Numbered from the stretch's first letter, positions 35,162 to 44,218 are shown. The stretch is 50,519 nt of DNA from an uncultured Verrucomicrobiales bacterium (GCA_937928425.1 CALFVL010000021.1:1-50519); one strand, 5' to 3'. A program made the numbers and translations. Notes: generated by a model from the letters alone, not told the origin.

Positions 35162-37627
35162 CTACTCCTCTGAGACACTACCACATCCCGGTAAAAGAAC
35201 CTCACGTGGTTTTGCCCCATCTCCCGGTCCCACCATGCCGCGTGCTTCTAAAATATCAATCATACGCGCTGCTCGAGTATAACCGAGACGGAGGCGACGT
35301 TGCAGGAGAGAGGTGCTGGCTTTCCCCTCTGCACGAAGAACTTCAATACAACGCTCGATCGTCTCCTCGTCAGCATCAGAGACTTCTTCCTCTCCACCCT
35401 CACCTCCCGAGCCACCACTCTCGATGACCTTCTGAATACTCTCCTCAAATTTCTGCTCAGTCTGATTCGCGCAAAACCCTACGATCTGTTCCACCTCTTC
35501 ATCAGAAACGAAGGCACCCTGACAACGCTCTAACTTGGCCGATCCAGGAGGCAGGAAAAGCATATCTCCTTTACCCACTAGTTTCTCAGCCCCTTTGGTA
35601 TCCAGAATCACTCGGCTATCAAGTGAGGAAGAAACTTGGAAGGCAATTCGGCTAGGGATGTTCGCTTTGATAATTCCAGTGACCACATCAGCTCGCGGAG
35701 TTTGCGTCGCCACGATGAGGTGGATTCCTGCAGCACGGGCTTTTTGTGCGATCCGGGCGATACTTCCTTCGACGTCTGCTGGCGCCGTCTGCATCAGGTC
35801 TGCAAGCTCATCAATAATGACTACGATATAAGGGAAGCGGTCTGGGATTTCTAACTCATCTTCCTCGTCCTCAGAAGCCATCGGCCCTAGGTCACCGTCC
35901 TCGAAGGCTCTCGCCATCGACTCCACAGCTTCCTCATCCACGATGGATTCTAAATCTTCAGTCTCCTCCTCTGTGAGGACCTCCTCTTCTGGGCGAACGC
36001 GGGAATTAAAGCTATCGAAGTTTCTCACCCCGAGTTTCGCAAAGACCTTATAGCGGCGCTCCATCTCATTCACACACCACTTTAAGGCTCCCACCACTCG
36101 CCGAGGATCAGTCACTACGGGCACCACAAGATGAGGGAGCTTCGCGTAAACTTGCATCTCTACCACCTTGGGGTCGATCATGATGAATCGGAGTTCATCT
36201 GGGCCGAATTTATAAAGAATACTCGTGATAATAGAGTTAATACACACTGACTTACCAGCACCAGTGGCACCCGCGACCAGACAGTGAGGCATCGCAGCAA
36301 GATCTCCTACCACCGTATTTCCGTAAACATCCTTTCCGAGAGCTAAGGGGATTTTGCGCTTAGAACTACGGAAGGCATCATCTTGCAGGAGTTCACGCAG
36401 GGCCACAGCCACTTTATTATCATTCGCGATTTCGATTCCCACGGTATCTTTCCCAGGAATGGGGGCTAAAATATTGATCCGCTCAGCTTTTGTTGCTCGG
36501 GCTAAGTCGGCTTCTAACTGAGTGATGCGGCTTACTCGTAGACCCAGAGCTGGATAAATTTCATAGCGCGTAATCGTAGGACCTCGAGTGATGTCTCCTG
36601 CAGTCACCTCGACTCCGAAGGCTCGACAAGTCTCGATAATCATCGTCTGGGTTGCGAGTAATTCCTCGCTGAAGTCCTCAGGCTCCGCCTCCTCTTCGTC
36701 ATATTCTAAAAGGTCAAAGCCTGGGAGCTCGTAATCCTCAAAGCCCTCAGTGCTCAGGCCAGTATGACTGGCTTTCTTCCGCTCGAAGGGCCGTGAACCG
36801 AGCTCTGGATTCGAGACCCTCCGCATTGATGAATCAATAATCTGCGGAGTCGGGGTTTCCCTAAGTGCTAGCACTGCTTGCCCGTCTTCCTCGACTCCCA
36901 CCTCTTGCTCATACTCTGTTTCCACAACCTCTTTTGCCTTCTTTCGGGCGGCTCGTTTCCTCGCTGGCTTCTCAGAAACGGGGGCTACTGGAGCGACCTC
37001 CCCACGGCGCTCTGCCTTCCATTCCGTAATCCATGTCTTGACCGAAGTCGAAGCGGAGCGAGTAAAGACGACAGGATGCCAGCCCATTAAAAGCACCAAA
37101 CTCGTGAAATAAACTCCGAATAGCAGAATCGCTGATCCCGCCGTCCCGAAAAGTGTCCGGAATAGATAATTTCCCAAGCCCTCACCTAAGGCACCTCCAG
37201 CCCAGTTGCTAAGATGACCCCCTTTAAAAATCCCTAAAATATTGAAAAGGGCTGCACTTGCTAAAATCAGAATCGTAAAGCCGAGTAAAGTCCTCATTCC
37301 TAAGCGACTCTTGAACCAAGCCACCGCCACTCCTAACCAAACCACCCCCGCTGCGACTAAATAAGCCGCCGCGCCAAAGAGACCCGCAAATACCCAGCCG
37401 ATTAAAGCTCCCACCGGGCCGATCAAATTGCGGGTAGCGCCATCCACCGCACCGTCTGGAGCGAAGCTATCCACCACCACCCAGCCTACGAAATCCACTG
37501 GAGTATATCGTAAAAGCGAGAAAAATAGTAAAAGTCCTACGACGATCAGTCCCACCCCGACCATCTCCTGGCCACCCTCCTTCGCTAACACCGCGTGCTG
37601 CTTTCTCGGCTTATTCTTCTTGGCCAT
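35162..37627 (-). CDS. ftsK: DNA translocase FtsK/SpoIIIE family
   Basis: This 821-residue protein pumps DNA at the septum during chromosome segregation. The N-terminus has about four transmembrane helices (VGVGLIVVGLLLFFSLLRY, LIGWVFAGLFGAAAYLVAAGVVWLGVAVAW, LLGFTILILASAALFNIL, AILLFGVYFTSLVLLMG). A linker, the alpha/beta motor and a gamma winged helix follow. The motor has GPTITRYEIYPALG, Walker A VAGATGAGKSVCIN and Walker B IVVIIDELADLM; the gamma domain (GKASTSLLQRRLRLGYTRAARMID) reads KOPS-like DNA. Residues about 540-597 form an acidic insert (EEEVLTEEETEDLESIVDEE) before Walker B that is absent in the E. coli protein. Confidence 0.95.
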   Translation of the reverse strand: MAKKNKPRKQHAVLAKEGGQEMVGVGLIVVGLLLFFSLLRYTPVDFVGWVVVDSFAPDGAVDGATRNLIGPVGALIGWVFAGLFGAAAYLVAAGVVWLGVAVAWFKSRLGMRTLLGFTILILASAALFNILGIFKGGHLSNWAGGALGEGLGNYLFRTLFGTAGSAILLFGVYFTSLVLLMGWHPVVFTRSASTSVKTWITEWKAERRGEVAPVAPVSEKPARKRAARKKAKEVVETEYEQEVGVEEDGQAVLALRETPTPQIIDSSMRRVSNPELGSRPFERKKASHTGLSTEGFEDYELPGFDLLEYDEEEAEPEDFSEELLATQTMIIETCRAFGVEVTAGDITRGPTITRYEIYPALGLRVSRITQLEADLARATKAERINILAPIPGKDTVGIEIANDNKVAVALRELLQDDAFRSSKRKIPLALGKDVYGNTVVGDLAAMPHCLVAGATGAGKSVCINSIITSILYKFGPDELRFIMIDPKVVEMQVYAKLPHLVVPVVTDPRRVVGALKWCVNEMERRYKVFAKLGVRNFDSFNSRVRPEEEVLTEEETEDLESIVDEEAVESMARAFEDGDLGPMASEDEEDELEIPDRFPYIVVIIDELADLMQTAPADVEGSIARIAQKARAAGIHLIVATQTPRADVVTGIIKANIPSRIAFQVSSSLDSRVILDTKGAEKLVGKGDMLFLPPGSAKLERCQGAFVSDEEVEQIVGFCANQTEQKFEESIQKVIESGGSGGEGGEEEVSDADEETIERCIEVLRAEGKASTSLLQRRLRLGYTRAARMIDILEARGMVGPGDGAKPREVLLPGCGSVSEE

Positions 37628-37795
37628 AACTCTCTAATCGGGAAAATTAATTTATCCCTGTGGCCTGAATATCGCACGAAGCGAGGTCCTGAGGCAAGAA
37701 TGAACTTACATAGATCCACATAATCAGGCATTCTTAAGCTCTCTCCTTTTAACTCCGCCCTTGCAAGGATTCCATCCTCATCCCAGTCTCTCTTT

Positions 37796-38725
37796 ATGGA
37801 CCCTATCGTTTTCACCCCCCTTTACCAAACTCGAGTTTGGGGTGGCCGCACGCTCTCTGAACGCTACCAACGCCCCCTACCAGATGGACAACCCTACGGT
37901 GAATCTTGGGAAATCTGTGACCGCGAAAGCGAGCAATCTATCGTCTCAGAAGGTCCATTCGCTGGAATGTCTCTCCATGAACTATGGACAAAGCATCGTG
38001 AAGAGATCTTCGGCGATCAACTTCTTGGTGAGCGCTTTCCCCTCCTCATTAAAATCCTCGACGCTCGTGACGACCTCTCGATCCAAGTTCACCCCCCTCA
38101 AGAAGTCGCCCACTCACTTGGCGGTGAGCCTAAGACTGAGATGTGGTTCATCGCAGACTGTGATCCCAGCGCAAAACTCTACATTGGGCTAAAGGAAGGC
38201 TGCACTCGTGAATCCTTCCAAGCCTCGCTCGACTCCGGCACCGTCGAAAGCCAAGTTCATTCTGTCACGCCCAAGGCGGGGGAATCTATCTTCATCCCCT
38301 CAGGCCGCCTCCATGCCATAGGAGCGGGCTTCCTCATCTACGAAATTCAGCAAAATTCAGATACCACCTACCGCGTGTTTGATTGGAACCGTAAGGGTCT
38401 AGATGGACAAGCTCGTGACCTACATATTGAGCAGTCCATGGTCTCTATCGACTTCGACGATATCGAGCCCGCCATGGATCAGCCAGACGGTAAAACCCTC
38501 GCCTCGTGCCCCCACTTCGTCGTTGACCAGCTCGAGCTCCAAGAAGGAGAGACGCTCACAAGCATAAACGATCGCTTCTCCATCATCACCATCGTCTCAG
38601 GCCAAGTCATCACCCCCAGCGGGCGCAGTTTTGCTCAAGGAGACTTCTTCCTCTTAGCCCGCTCGTCTCCTGCCCTCCGCGTCACTGAGGCTAGTAAAAT
38701 CCTCCAAACTTACCTTCCCCTCTAG
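37796..38725 (+). CDS. manA: mannose-6-phosphate isomerase, class I
   Basis: This 309-residue zinc cupin interconverts mannose-6-phosphate and fructose-6-phosphate. Key strings are TRVWGGRTL at the start, LLIKILDARDDLSIQVHP with the Q-x-H zinc ligands, KTEMWFIAD (Glu ligand), IFIPSGRLHAIGAG (His ligand) and EIQQNSDTTYRVFDWNR. The size and order fit the shorter Bacillus-type class I enzymes. It heads a plus-strand run of nine genes and is divergent from ftsK. The short gap to the exonuclease gene suggests co-transcription. Confidence 0.94.
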   Translation: MDPIVFTPLYQTRVWGGRTLSERYQRPLPDGQPYGESWEICDRESEQSIVSEGPFAGMSLHELWTKHREEIFGDQLLGERFPLLIKILDARDDLSIQVHPPQEVAHSLGGEPKTEMWFIADCDPSAKLYIGLKEGCTRESFQASLDSGTVESQVHSVTPKAGESIFIPSGRLHAIGAGFLIYEIQQNSDTTYRVFDWNRKGLDGQARDLHIEQSMVSIDFDDIEPAMDQPDGKTLASCPHFVVDQLELQEGETLTSINDRFSIITIVSGQVITPSGRSFAQGDFFLLARSSPALRVTEASKILQTYLPL

Positions 38726-38781
38726 TTCCCCATTCCCGTCTTTACCTAAAGCGTCCAGCTCGTGATACTCGAGCCATCAAG

Positions 38782-39375
38782 ATTTCCGAGACCATTTTCA
38801 CCGCTATCGACTTCGAGTCCGCCGGCACCGCGAAAGGCCGTAGTGATGCTCCCGTGCAAGTAGGCCTCGCCACTTGGACCCAGCCGGAGGGCATGCACCA
38901 ACCCTTCGTCTCCTTTCTCCACTGTGAGCAAGACATCACGTGGTCCGCACAGAAAGTTCACGGCATCACCACTGCCGACCTCCAAGATGCACCTTCTCTT
39001 CTCTCACTCTGGCCCACTTTAAGGGATCAGCTTAGCCGTGGCCCGATCGTAGCGCACGGACACGGCACTGAAAAACGCTTCCTCAGGGCCTTCCCCGGGC
39101 ATCGCTTCGGGCCTTGGATCGACACCCTCCAGCTCGCTCGTGCTGCTTGGCCTTCTCAGAAATCCCACTCACTCGGCGCCCTCTGCACCGCCCTTGGCCT
39201 GAGCCAATTTGCCCAGCACGCTCCCAGTCGCACTTGGCATGATGCCCTCTATGATGCGCTTGCCTCGCTCGCCCTTCTCGAGCACCTTATCTCTCAGTTC
39301 GATCTCAGTGACACCCCAGTCGAGGTCCTTCTAAAACCAGACACCTCCACTTGGTATCGCTCTCGTCATTCATGA
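38782..39375 (+). CDS. DnaQ-like 3'-5' exonuclease, start codon uncertain
   Basis: This DEDD-type exonuclease has motif Exo I TAIDFESAG (D-x-E), Exo II VAHGHGTEKRFL, and a late RTWHDALYDALA (H-x-x-x-D), so it is of the DEDDh kind. The ORF track begins at GTG 38854, which would cut off the Exo I motif. The frame is open upstream back to a TAA at 38695, but no ATG, GTG or TTG lies in it; ATT codons at 38782 and 38794 would give (I)SETIFTAIDFE or (I)FTAIDFE, both family-like. I mark the first. An unusual ATT start, or a small sequence error, is needed. The end overlaps aroB by four bases. Confidence 0.8.
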   Translation: MSETIFTAIDFESAGTAKGRSDAPVQVGLATWTQPEGMHQPFVSFLHCEQDITWSAQKVHGITTADLQDAPSLLSLWPTLRDQLSRGPIVAHGHGTEKRFLRAFPGHRFGPWIDTLQLARAAWPSQKSHSLGALCTALGLSQFAQHAPSRTWHDALYDALASLALLEHLISQFDLSDTPVEVLLKPDTSTWYRSRHS

Positions 39376-40451
39376 ACACCCTTTCTGTCAATCTCGGTTC
39401 ACGCTCATACGATATTCTGCTCGCTCCCGGTCTCCTGACAGAGGCGGGTCCACGCATCCGTGCCGCTGGCCTTAAAGGTCGCGCCGCCATCATCACTGAT
39501 GAGAATGTCGCCCCCCACTTCCTTTCCCGGGTGCAAGAGTCTCTCCGTGCCTCAGGCTACCACTTTAGCTCCCACCTCTTCCCTGCTGGCGAAAGCTCTA
39601 AGTCCATGACCGAGGTTGAGAAAATCTCCCGCCAACTCATCCAAGAAGGGCACGACCGCTCCTCCTTCATCATCGCCCTTGGCGGAGGTGTCACCGGAGA
39701 CCTCGCTGGCTTCATCGCTGCTATCTTCTACCGAGGGATTCCCTTCGTTCAGATTCCCACCACCATCGTCTCTCAGGTCGATTCTGCCGTTGGTGGTAAA
39801 ACTGGAGTGAATGCCCCAGAAGGGAAGAACCTCATCGGGGCCTTCCACCAGCCTCGGCTCGTCTTGAGTGATCCCCAGACCTTACTGACCCTTCCCGACA
39901 GAGAGTTCCGTGAAGGCTTCGCTGAAGTCATCAAGCACGCAGCCATCCGAGATGAAGCGATGCTCGCCGAACTCGAAGCCCTAGACCCTCTGGACCAGAA
40001 TGTCTCCCCAGACCTCATCGCTCGTAACGTCGCGATCAAGGCCCGCATTGTAGAGGAAGACGAGCAAGAAACCTCCGGCACCCGCGCTCTGCTCAACTTC
40101 GGCCACAGCATCGGACATGGGATCGAGGCCTCCGTCCCCTACGGCAGCCTCCTCCACGGCGAAGCCATTTCCCTAGGCATCCGCGCTGCCCTCATCCTAT
40201 CCGAAAAGCACGCTGGACTCAGCCCCACTGCCAGCCAGCGAATTTTAAAACTACTTGCCCACTTTCAACTCCCCCTCACCCTCGCCCAAGACATCCCCAC
40301 CGAGCTCATTCTCGAAAAACTCGCACGCGATAAAAAATTCTCTGGAGGTCAGCGCACCTTCGTCCTCCTGGAGCGCCTCGGGAAAGCCATCACCTGCTCC
40401 TCCATCCCCGCCACTGATATTCCTCCCATCATCGACTCCTTACGCTCATGA
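39372..40451 (+). CDS. aroB: 3-dehydroquinate synthase
   Basis: This 359-residue enzyme of the shikimate pathway cyclises DAHP to dehydroquinate using NAD and a metal. The start is the ATG at 39372 (MNTLSVNLGSRSYDILLAPGLL), inside the exonuclease stop (ATGA); the ORF-track start 21 bases earlier is unnecessary. Motifs are LGGGVTGDLAGFIAAIFYRG, QIPTTIVSQVDSAVGGKTGVN, REGFAEVIKHA, LNFGHSIGHGIEA and LLHGEAISLGI with the metal-binding Glu and His residues. It overlaps the downstream MBL gene by four bases. No other aro gene is adjacent. Confidence 0.97.
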   Translation: MNTLSVNLGSRSYDILLAPGLLTEAGPRIRAAGLKGRAAIITDENVAPHFLSRVQESLRASGYHFSSHLFPAGESSKSMTEVEKISRQLIQEGHDRSSFIIALGGGVTGDLAGFIAAIFYRGIPFVQIPTTIVSQVDSAVGGKTGVNAPEGKNLIGAFHQPRLVLSDPQTLLTLPDREFREGFAEVIKHAAIRDEAMLAELEALDPLDQNVSPDLIARNVAIKARIVEEDEQETSGTRALLNFGHSIGHGIEASVPYGSLLHGEAISLGIRAALILSEKHAGLSPTASQRILKLLAHFQLPLTLAQDIPTELILEKLARDKKFSGGQRTFVLLERLGKAITCSSIPATDIPPIIDSLRS

Positions 40452-41065
40452 AACTGCTCACTTACACTGGTGGTTACGTCCAGACAAATGGCTACATCCT
40501 CGCCCATGACGATGGCAGCTGTCTCGTCATCGACGCCCCCGCCGGCATCACTGCCTTCTTAGAAACCCATTCGCTGAGGCCTATTCAGCTGCTTCTCACT
40601 CACCAGCACTTTGACCATGTCGAGGATGCCGCCGCCCTCCATGCTGCCGGTGCTCATCTATACGCCTATCAAGCCTACGCTCCCGACATCATCATGGAAA
40701 AACGAGTGCAAGAAATGGGCATTCCGGTCAAAGTCCCACCATACACCGTGGACACCATCATAGGAGAAGAAAGCAGTCTCCAAGTCGGGGAGCAGCACTT
40801 CCACCTCACCCACGTCCCCGGTCACTCGCCCGATTCTCTCGCCTTCCACCTAGAATCTGAGTCCTTCCTCTTCTCTGGTGATGCCCTCTTTCAAGGCAGC
40901 ATTGGCCGCACAGATCTCCCCGGAGGGAATCACCAGCAACTCCTCGACTCCATCCGCCAAAAACTCTACCCTCTCCCGGACGGAACCGCCGTCTTCCCCG
41001 GTCACGGTCCACAGACCAGCATCGGCACTGAGAAAAAGAACAATCCATTCTGCCCATCCCCCTAA
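40448..41065 (+). CDS. MBL-fold hydrolase, glyoxalase-II-like
   Basis: This 205-residue metallo-beta-lactamase-fold protein has all metal motifs: LTHQHFDHVED (H-x-H-x-D-H), HVPGHSPDS (His), FSGDALFQGSIGRTDLPGG (Asp) and FPGHGPQTSIGTEKKNNP (His). The last two strings are typical of the YcbL/hydroxyacylglutathione hydrolase group, which acts on thioesters of small metabolites. The true substrate is unknown. ATGA overlap with aroB implies translational coupling, though the pathway link is unclear. Confidence 0.92.
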   Translation: MKLLTYTGGYVQTNGYILAHDDGSCLVIDAPAGITAFLETHSLRPIQLLLTHQHFDHVEDAAALHAAGAHLYAYQAYAPDIIMEKRVQEMGIPVKVPPYTVDTIIGEESSLQVGEQHFHLTHVPGHSPDSLAFHLESESFLFSGDALFQGSIGRTDLPGGNHQQLLDSIRQKLYPLPDGTAVFPGHGPQTSIGTEKKNNPFCPSP

Positions 41066-41082
41066 ACTAGCCAAGCATAAGT

Positions 41083-41652
41083 ATGATCCATAAAAGTCTC
41101 CTCTGCATCCTCCTCGCCTCCCTCGCCATCTCCACTGCCTCTGGTCTAGGGCCGCGGCCTAAAAAAAATCGACTCACCTTCCACATTGAAGGTGATGTAT
41201 CAGACGGTCCTAAGATGATCTTCCCCCTCCAAATGGGTAATAAAAGGCGCTTCTTCCAAAAGACCCCCGTCACCTTCACGAAGGAGCTCACCTCCCTTAA
41301 GCACTTCCAAACGGAGGATGGGACCTTCGGAGCCACCTTCACTTTTGACAAAGCAGCCCGCTCACGCATCGCAGCCTTCACCACTCAGAATCAAGATAAA
41401 TGGCTCGTCGCCATGCTAAATGGTCGAGCCGTTGACGGGGTTTACATTGATGCTCCTGTGACCGATGGCCGCCTAGTCATCTGGCAAGGGATTAAGCAGG
41501 TCGAGATCATCCGCTTCGAATACGCCCTCCCTCTCACCGGAGAGAATCGTAAAGAATGGAAAAAACGGATTAAAGGGCATAATAAACAACGTAAAGAAGC
41601 GATTAAAGCTGCCAAAGAAGCTCAAAAAGAACGCAACCGCCGTAAATCTTAA
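41083..41652 (+). CDS. secreted protein resembling SecD P1-head domain
   Basis: This 189-residue protein starts with a signal peptide (SLLCILLASLAISTASG). The central part ATFTFDKAARSRIAAFTTQNQDKWLVAMLNGRAVDGVYIDAPVTDGRLVIWQG follows the pattern of the SecDF P1 head (F-D...A...FT..N.gk.lA..LNG.v...P.i...i..G). The last 50 residues are strongly basic (EWKKRIKGHNKQRKEAIKAAKEAQKERNRRKS). There is no SecD transmembrane part, so it is a free-standing periplasmic domain. It sits two bases before the M23 peptidase gene. Confidence 0.75.
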   Translation: MIHKSLLCILLASLAISTASGLGPRPKKNRLTFHIEGDVSDGPKMIFPLQMGNKRRFFQKTPVTFTKELTSLKHFQTEDGTFGATFTFDKAARSRIAAFTTQNQDKWLVAMLNGRAVDGVYIDAPVTDGRLVIWQGIKQVEIIRFEYALPLTGENRKEWKKRIKGHNKQRKEAIKAAKEAQKERNRRKS

Positions 41653-41654
41653 GG

Positions 41655-42686
41655 ATGAAACTTCCCACGCTCCTCCTCCCCCTCTTAGTTCTCTTACCGC
41701 TAACGGTTCAGGCGGTAGAACCTCTGAAACTCTCTCTCCCCACGGATAATCGTGCCCTCTTTGATGGTAAGCCTGAAGACTTCTACATGTTCGTCTTTCG
41801 CGGAAAATCAAAAGCCTGGACGGCCGGGCAGTACGGCTTCGTCCGTAACCTCATTACGACCGATAAAGAAGGAGTCATCGCTACCAAATTCCATGAGGGG
41901 CTCGATATCAAACCGGTAAAACGAGACCGGAACCAAAACCCCCTTGACGAAATCCGCGCCATCGCAAGTGGCCAAGTCGTCTACCTGAATAAAAATGCCC
42001 GAGGGAGTGATTATGGAAAATACCTCGTCATCAAGCATGACTGGGGCTACGGCCCCTTCTACAGCCTTTATGCCCACCTTGCCCGCATCGATGTAGAGCT
42101 AGAACAGCGCGTCCTCGGTGGGCACCCGATAGGGAAGATGGGCTACACCGGAGTCGGCCTAAATCGCACCCGTGCCCACCTTCACTTAGAACTCTGCATG
42201 CTCTCCACCGTAAACTTCGCCGACTGGCTAGGAGCCCCGACTCCACGCGGAAACTATGATGGGCGCAACCTCATCGGCCTAGACATCGCCTCCCTCTTCC
42301 TCGCCGCTCAGGCTGATCCGAAGCTCAGTATTCCTGCCTTCCTTGAAAGTGCCTCTCCCTACTTTAAAGTCGCCATCCCTCGGGAGGGTGAACTTGAGAT
42401 TACCCAGCGTTACCCTTGGTTAAAAAAAGGAGACCACTCTAAGCCCAGCGCCTCATACGAGATGGCCTTCACCGACTCCGGTATCCCACTCTCAGTCGTC
42501 CCCAGCCACCGTCAAGTGACTCAGCCCTCGCTCACTTATGTCCGCACCACACGCTCCCGCCATGAGCACTACACTCGCGGCCGTCTCACCGGAACAGGGC
42601 GCCGTGCCAGCCTTACCAAGTCTGGAAAAAAATTCATCGCCTTCTTCACGAACGAATACACCAAGGCGAAAACTCCTAGTGAATAA
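41655..42686 (+). CDS. M23 family metallopeptidase
   Basis: This 343-residue protein has a signal peptide (LPTLLLPLLVLLPLTVQA). A LytM/M23 core follows: FHEGLDIKPV (H and D zinc ligands), AIASGQVVYLNKNARGSDYGKYLVIKHDWG, FYSLYAHLARID and RAHLHLELCM (H-x-H). These enzymes cut peptide cross-links of peptidoglycan or act as regulators if degenerate; here all four metal residues are visible, so it should be active. The C-terminal third is a basic, unassigned region. It is 8 bases before the RidA gene and 2 bases after the SecD-P1-like gene. Confidence 0.9.
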   Translation: MKLPTLLLPLLVLLPLTVQAVEPLKLSLPTDNRALFDGKPEDFYMFVFRGKSKAWTAGQYGFVRNLITTDKEGVIATKFHEGLDIKPVKRDRNQNPLDEIRAIASGQVVYLNKNARGSDYGKYLVIKHDWGYGPFYSLYAHLARIDVELEQRVLGGHPIGKMGYTGVGLNRTRAHLHLELCMLSTVNFADWLGAPTPRGNYDGRNLIGLDIASLFLAAQADPKLSIPAFLESASPYFKVAIPREGELEITQRYPWLKKGDHSKPSASYEMAFTDSGIPLSVVPSHRQVTQPSLTYVRTTRSRHEHYTRGRLTGTGRRASLTKSGKKFIAFFTNEYTKAKTPSE

Positions 42687-42693
42687 TAAGCTC

Positions 42694-43152
42694 ATGACAC
42701 CTGAAGAAAAACTCAGCTCCCTCGGCATAACCCTCCCTGAAGCAGCCGCTCCCGTAGGATCCTATCTTAATGCGGTCCGTAGTGGAGCGCTCCTCCACAT
42801 CTCCGGCGGCTTGCCCATCATCGGAGAAGAGAAATACCTTGGGAAAGTCCCCAGTGAGTGTGATCTAGAAAACGCTCAGAAGGCCGCACGCACCGCTCTC
42901 CTCACCCGCCTTGCCGTCATTCGGGCCGAGCTCGGATCACTCGATCAAGTGGCCCGCATCGTCTCTCTGAGTGGCTTCGTAAATGCAGAACCTGACTTCA
43001 CCGCCCATCCTCAGGTGATCAATGGAGCCTCTGACCTTCTTGTGGAAATCTTCGGTGAAGCAGGGATGCACTCCCGCGCTGCGGTAGGCTGCTCATCCCT
43101 CCCACTCGGAGTCTCCGTAGAGCTGAGCCTCATCGTGGAGGTGAAAGCATAA
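42694..43152 (+). CDS. RidA/YjgF family protein (endoribonuclease-like subgroup)
   Basis: I use the ATG at 42694 (MTPEEKLSSLGITLPEAAAP), giving 152 residues; the ORF-track start at 42538 lies in the M23 gene in another frame. The Rid fold is shown by PVGSYLNAVRSGALLHISGGLP, RIVSLSGFVNAEPDF and HSRAAVGCSSLPLGVSVELSLIVEV. The SRAAVG-SSLPLGV ending is the longer YjgF-like subgroup, not canonical RidA. Such proteins often deaminate reactive enamines. The gap to mnmH is 7 bases, so they are probably co-transcribed. Confidence 0.9.
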   Translation: MTPEEKLSSLGITLPEAAAPVGSYLNAVRSGALLHISGGLPIIGEEKYLGKVPSECDLENAQKAARTALLTRLAVIRAELGSLDQVARIVSLSGFVNAEPDFTAHPQVINGASDLLVEIFGEAGMHSRAAVGCSSLPLGVSVELSLIVEVKA

Positions 43153-43159
43153 CTTTTCC

Positions 43160-44218
43160 ATGGACCTTCCCGAGCGCATCTCTCCGCCCTTCTCACTCGC
43201 GGACTTCCCTGACATTATTGATGTTCGCTCGCCTTCGGAATTTCAAGAAGACCATCTTCCTGGCGCCATCAATCTCCCCGTTCTGAGTGATCAGGAAAGG
43301 CACGAGATCGGCCTACTTAATGCCGAAGATCCCTTCAGAGCTCGGCGGCTCGGGGCCACACTCATTACTAAAAATATCCACCAGCACCTGGCCGATCGCT
43401 TAGCTGAGTATCCACGTAGCTTCGCTCCTCTCATCTACTGCTGGCGGGGAAATCTCCGCTCGAATTCTATGGCCCTCATCTTCCGTGCCATCGGCTGGCG
43501 GAGCCGAGTCCTCCATGGTGGTTATAAAGCTTGGCGTAAGTATCTCATGGAGGACATGGAGCCCACCATAGCCACTCCTAAGCCAGAGCTCATCGTCCTC
43601 GCAGGCCTCACAGGCTGCGGTAAAACGCGCCTTCTTCACGAGCTAAAGAGGCAAGGTGCACAGACTCTCGATCTAGAAGGACTGGCTAAACACCGTGGCT
43701 CCATCTTAGGAGATGAACCCGGTAAGCCACAGCCGAATCAAAAACACTTCGAGTCTAAACTTTGGCACAGCTTCCGGAACTTTGATCCCCAGCGTCCCGT
43801 CTTTACGGAGGCTGAGTCCAACCGGATCGGCCGCCTTCAGTGTCCTCCAGCGCTCTGGAAACGGCTAGGAAATGGCCGCATCATCCTCATCAAACTCCCC
43901 CTCCCCGAACGCGCCAGACTGCTTGCCGAGGACTACCACCACTTCATCTCCGCTCCTGAAGCGCTTAAAGAAAAGCTCGAGGGCCTGCGCCGCCTCCGTG
44001 GCCATCAACTCGTCGACCGCTGGTTCCAGCAGATCGACGCTCATGACTGGGACTCCTTTCTCCAATCCATCCTCTCTGAGCACTACGATCTCTGCTACCG
44101 CAGTCCCGGCTCTAAAGACTCCGTCTACCCCGAGGCCGAGCGCTCCTTCCAACCTCAGTCTGCCAAGGCCGCTGACTTTAAAAAGGCTGCCGCCGAGCTC
44201 ATCGCCCTTCATCCATGA
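43160..44218 (+). CDS. mnmH: tRNA 2-selenouridine synthase
   Basis: The protein has 352 residues and replaces the sulfur of 2-thiouridine in wobble position of some tRNAs with selenium, using selenophosphate. The N-terminal rhodanese-like domain has DVRSPSEFQEDHLPGAINLP and YCWRGNLRSNS with the catalytic Cys near residue 94. The usual RGG of that loop is RGN here. The C-terminal P-loop domain has LAGLTGCGKTRLLHEL, LDLEGLAKHRGS and a basic end. A selD gene is not in the window. The gene overlaps the next one by four bases (ATGA). Confidence 0.92.
   Translation: MDLPERISPPFSLADFPDIIDVRSPSEFQEDHLPGAINLPVLSDQERHEIGLLNAEDPFRARRLGATLITKNIHQHLADRLAEYPRSFAPLIYCWRGNLRSNSMALIFRAIGWRSRVLHGGYKAWRKYLMEDMEPTIATPKPELIVLAGLTGCGKTRLLHELKRQGAQTLDLEGLAKHRGSILGDEPGKPQPNQKHFESKLWHSFRNFDPQRPVFTEAESNRIGRLQCPPALWKRLGNGRIILIKLPLPERARLLAEDYHHFISAPEALKEKLEGLRRLRGHQLVDRWFQQIDAHDWDSFLQSILSEHYDLCYRSPGSKDSVYPEAERSFQPQSAKAADFKKAAAELIALHP

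Noticed and set aside
38742-38985. minus-strand ORFs opposite the exonuclease start
   Set aside because: They are shadows of the exonuclease frame that encodes the D-x-E motif.
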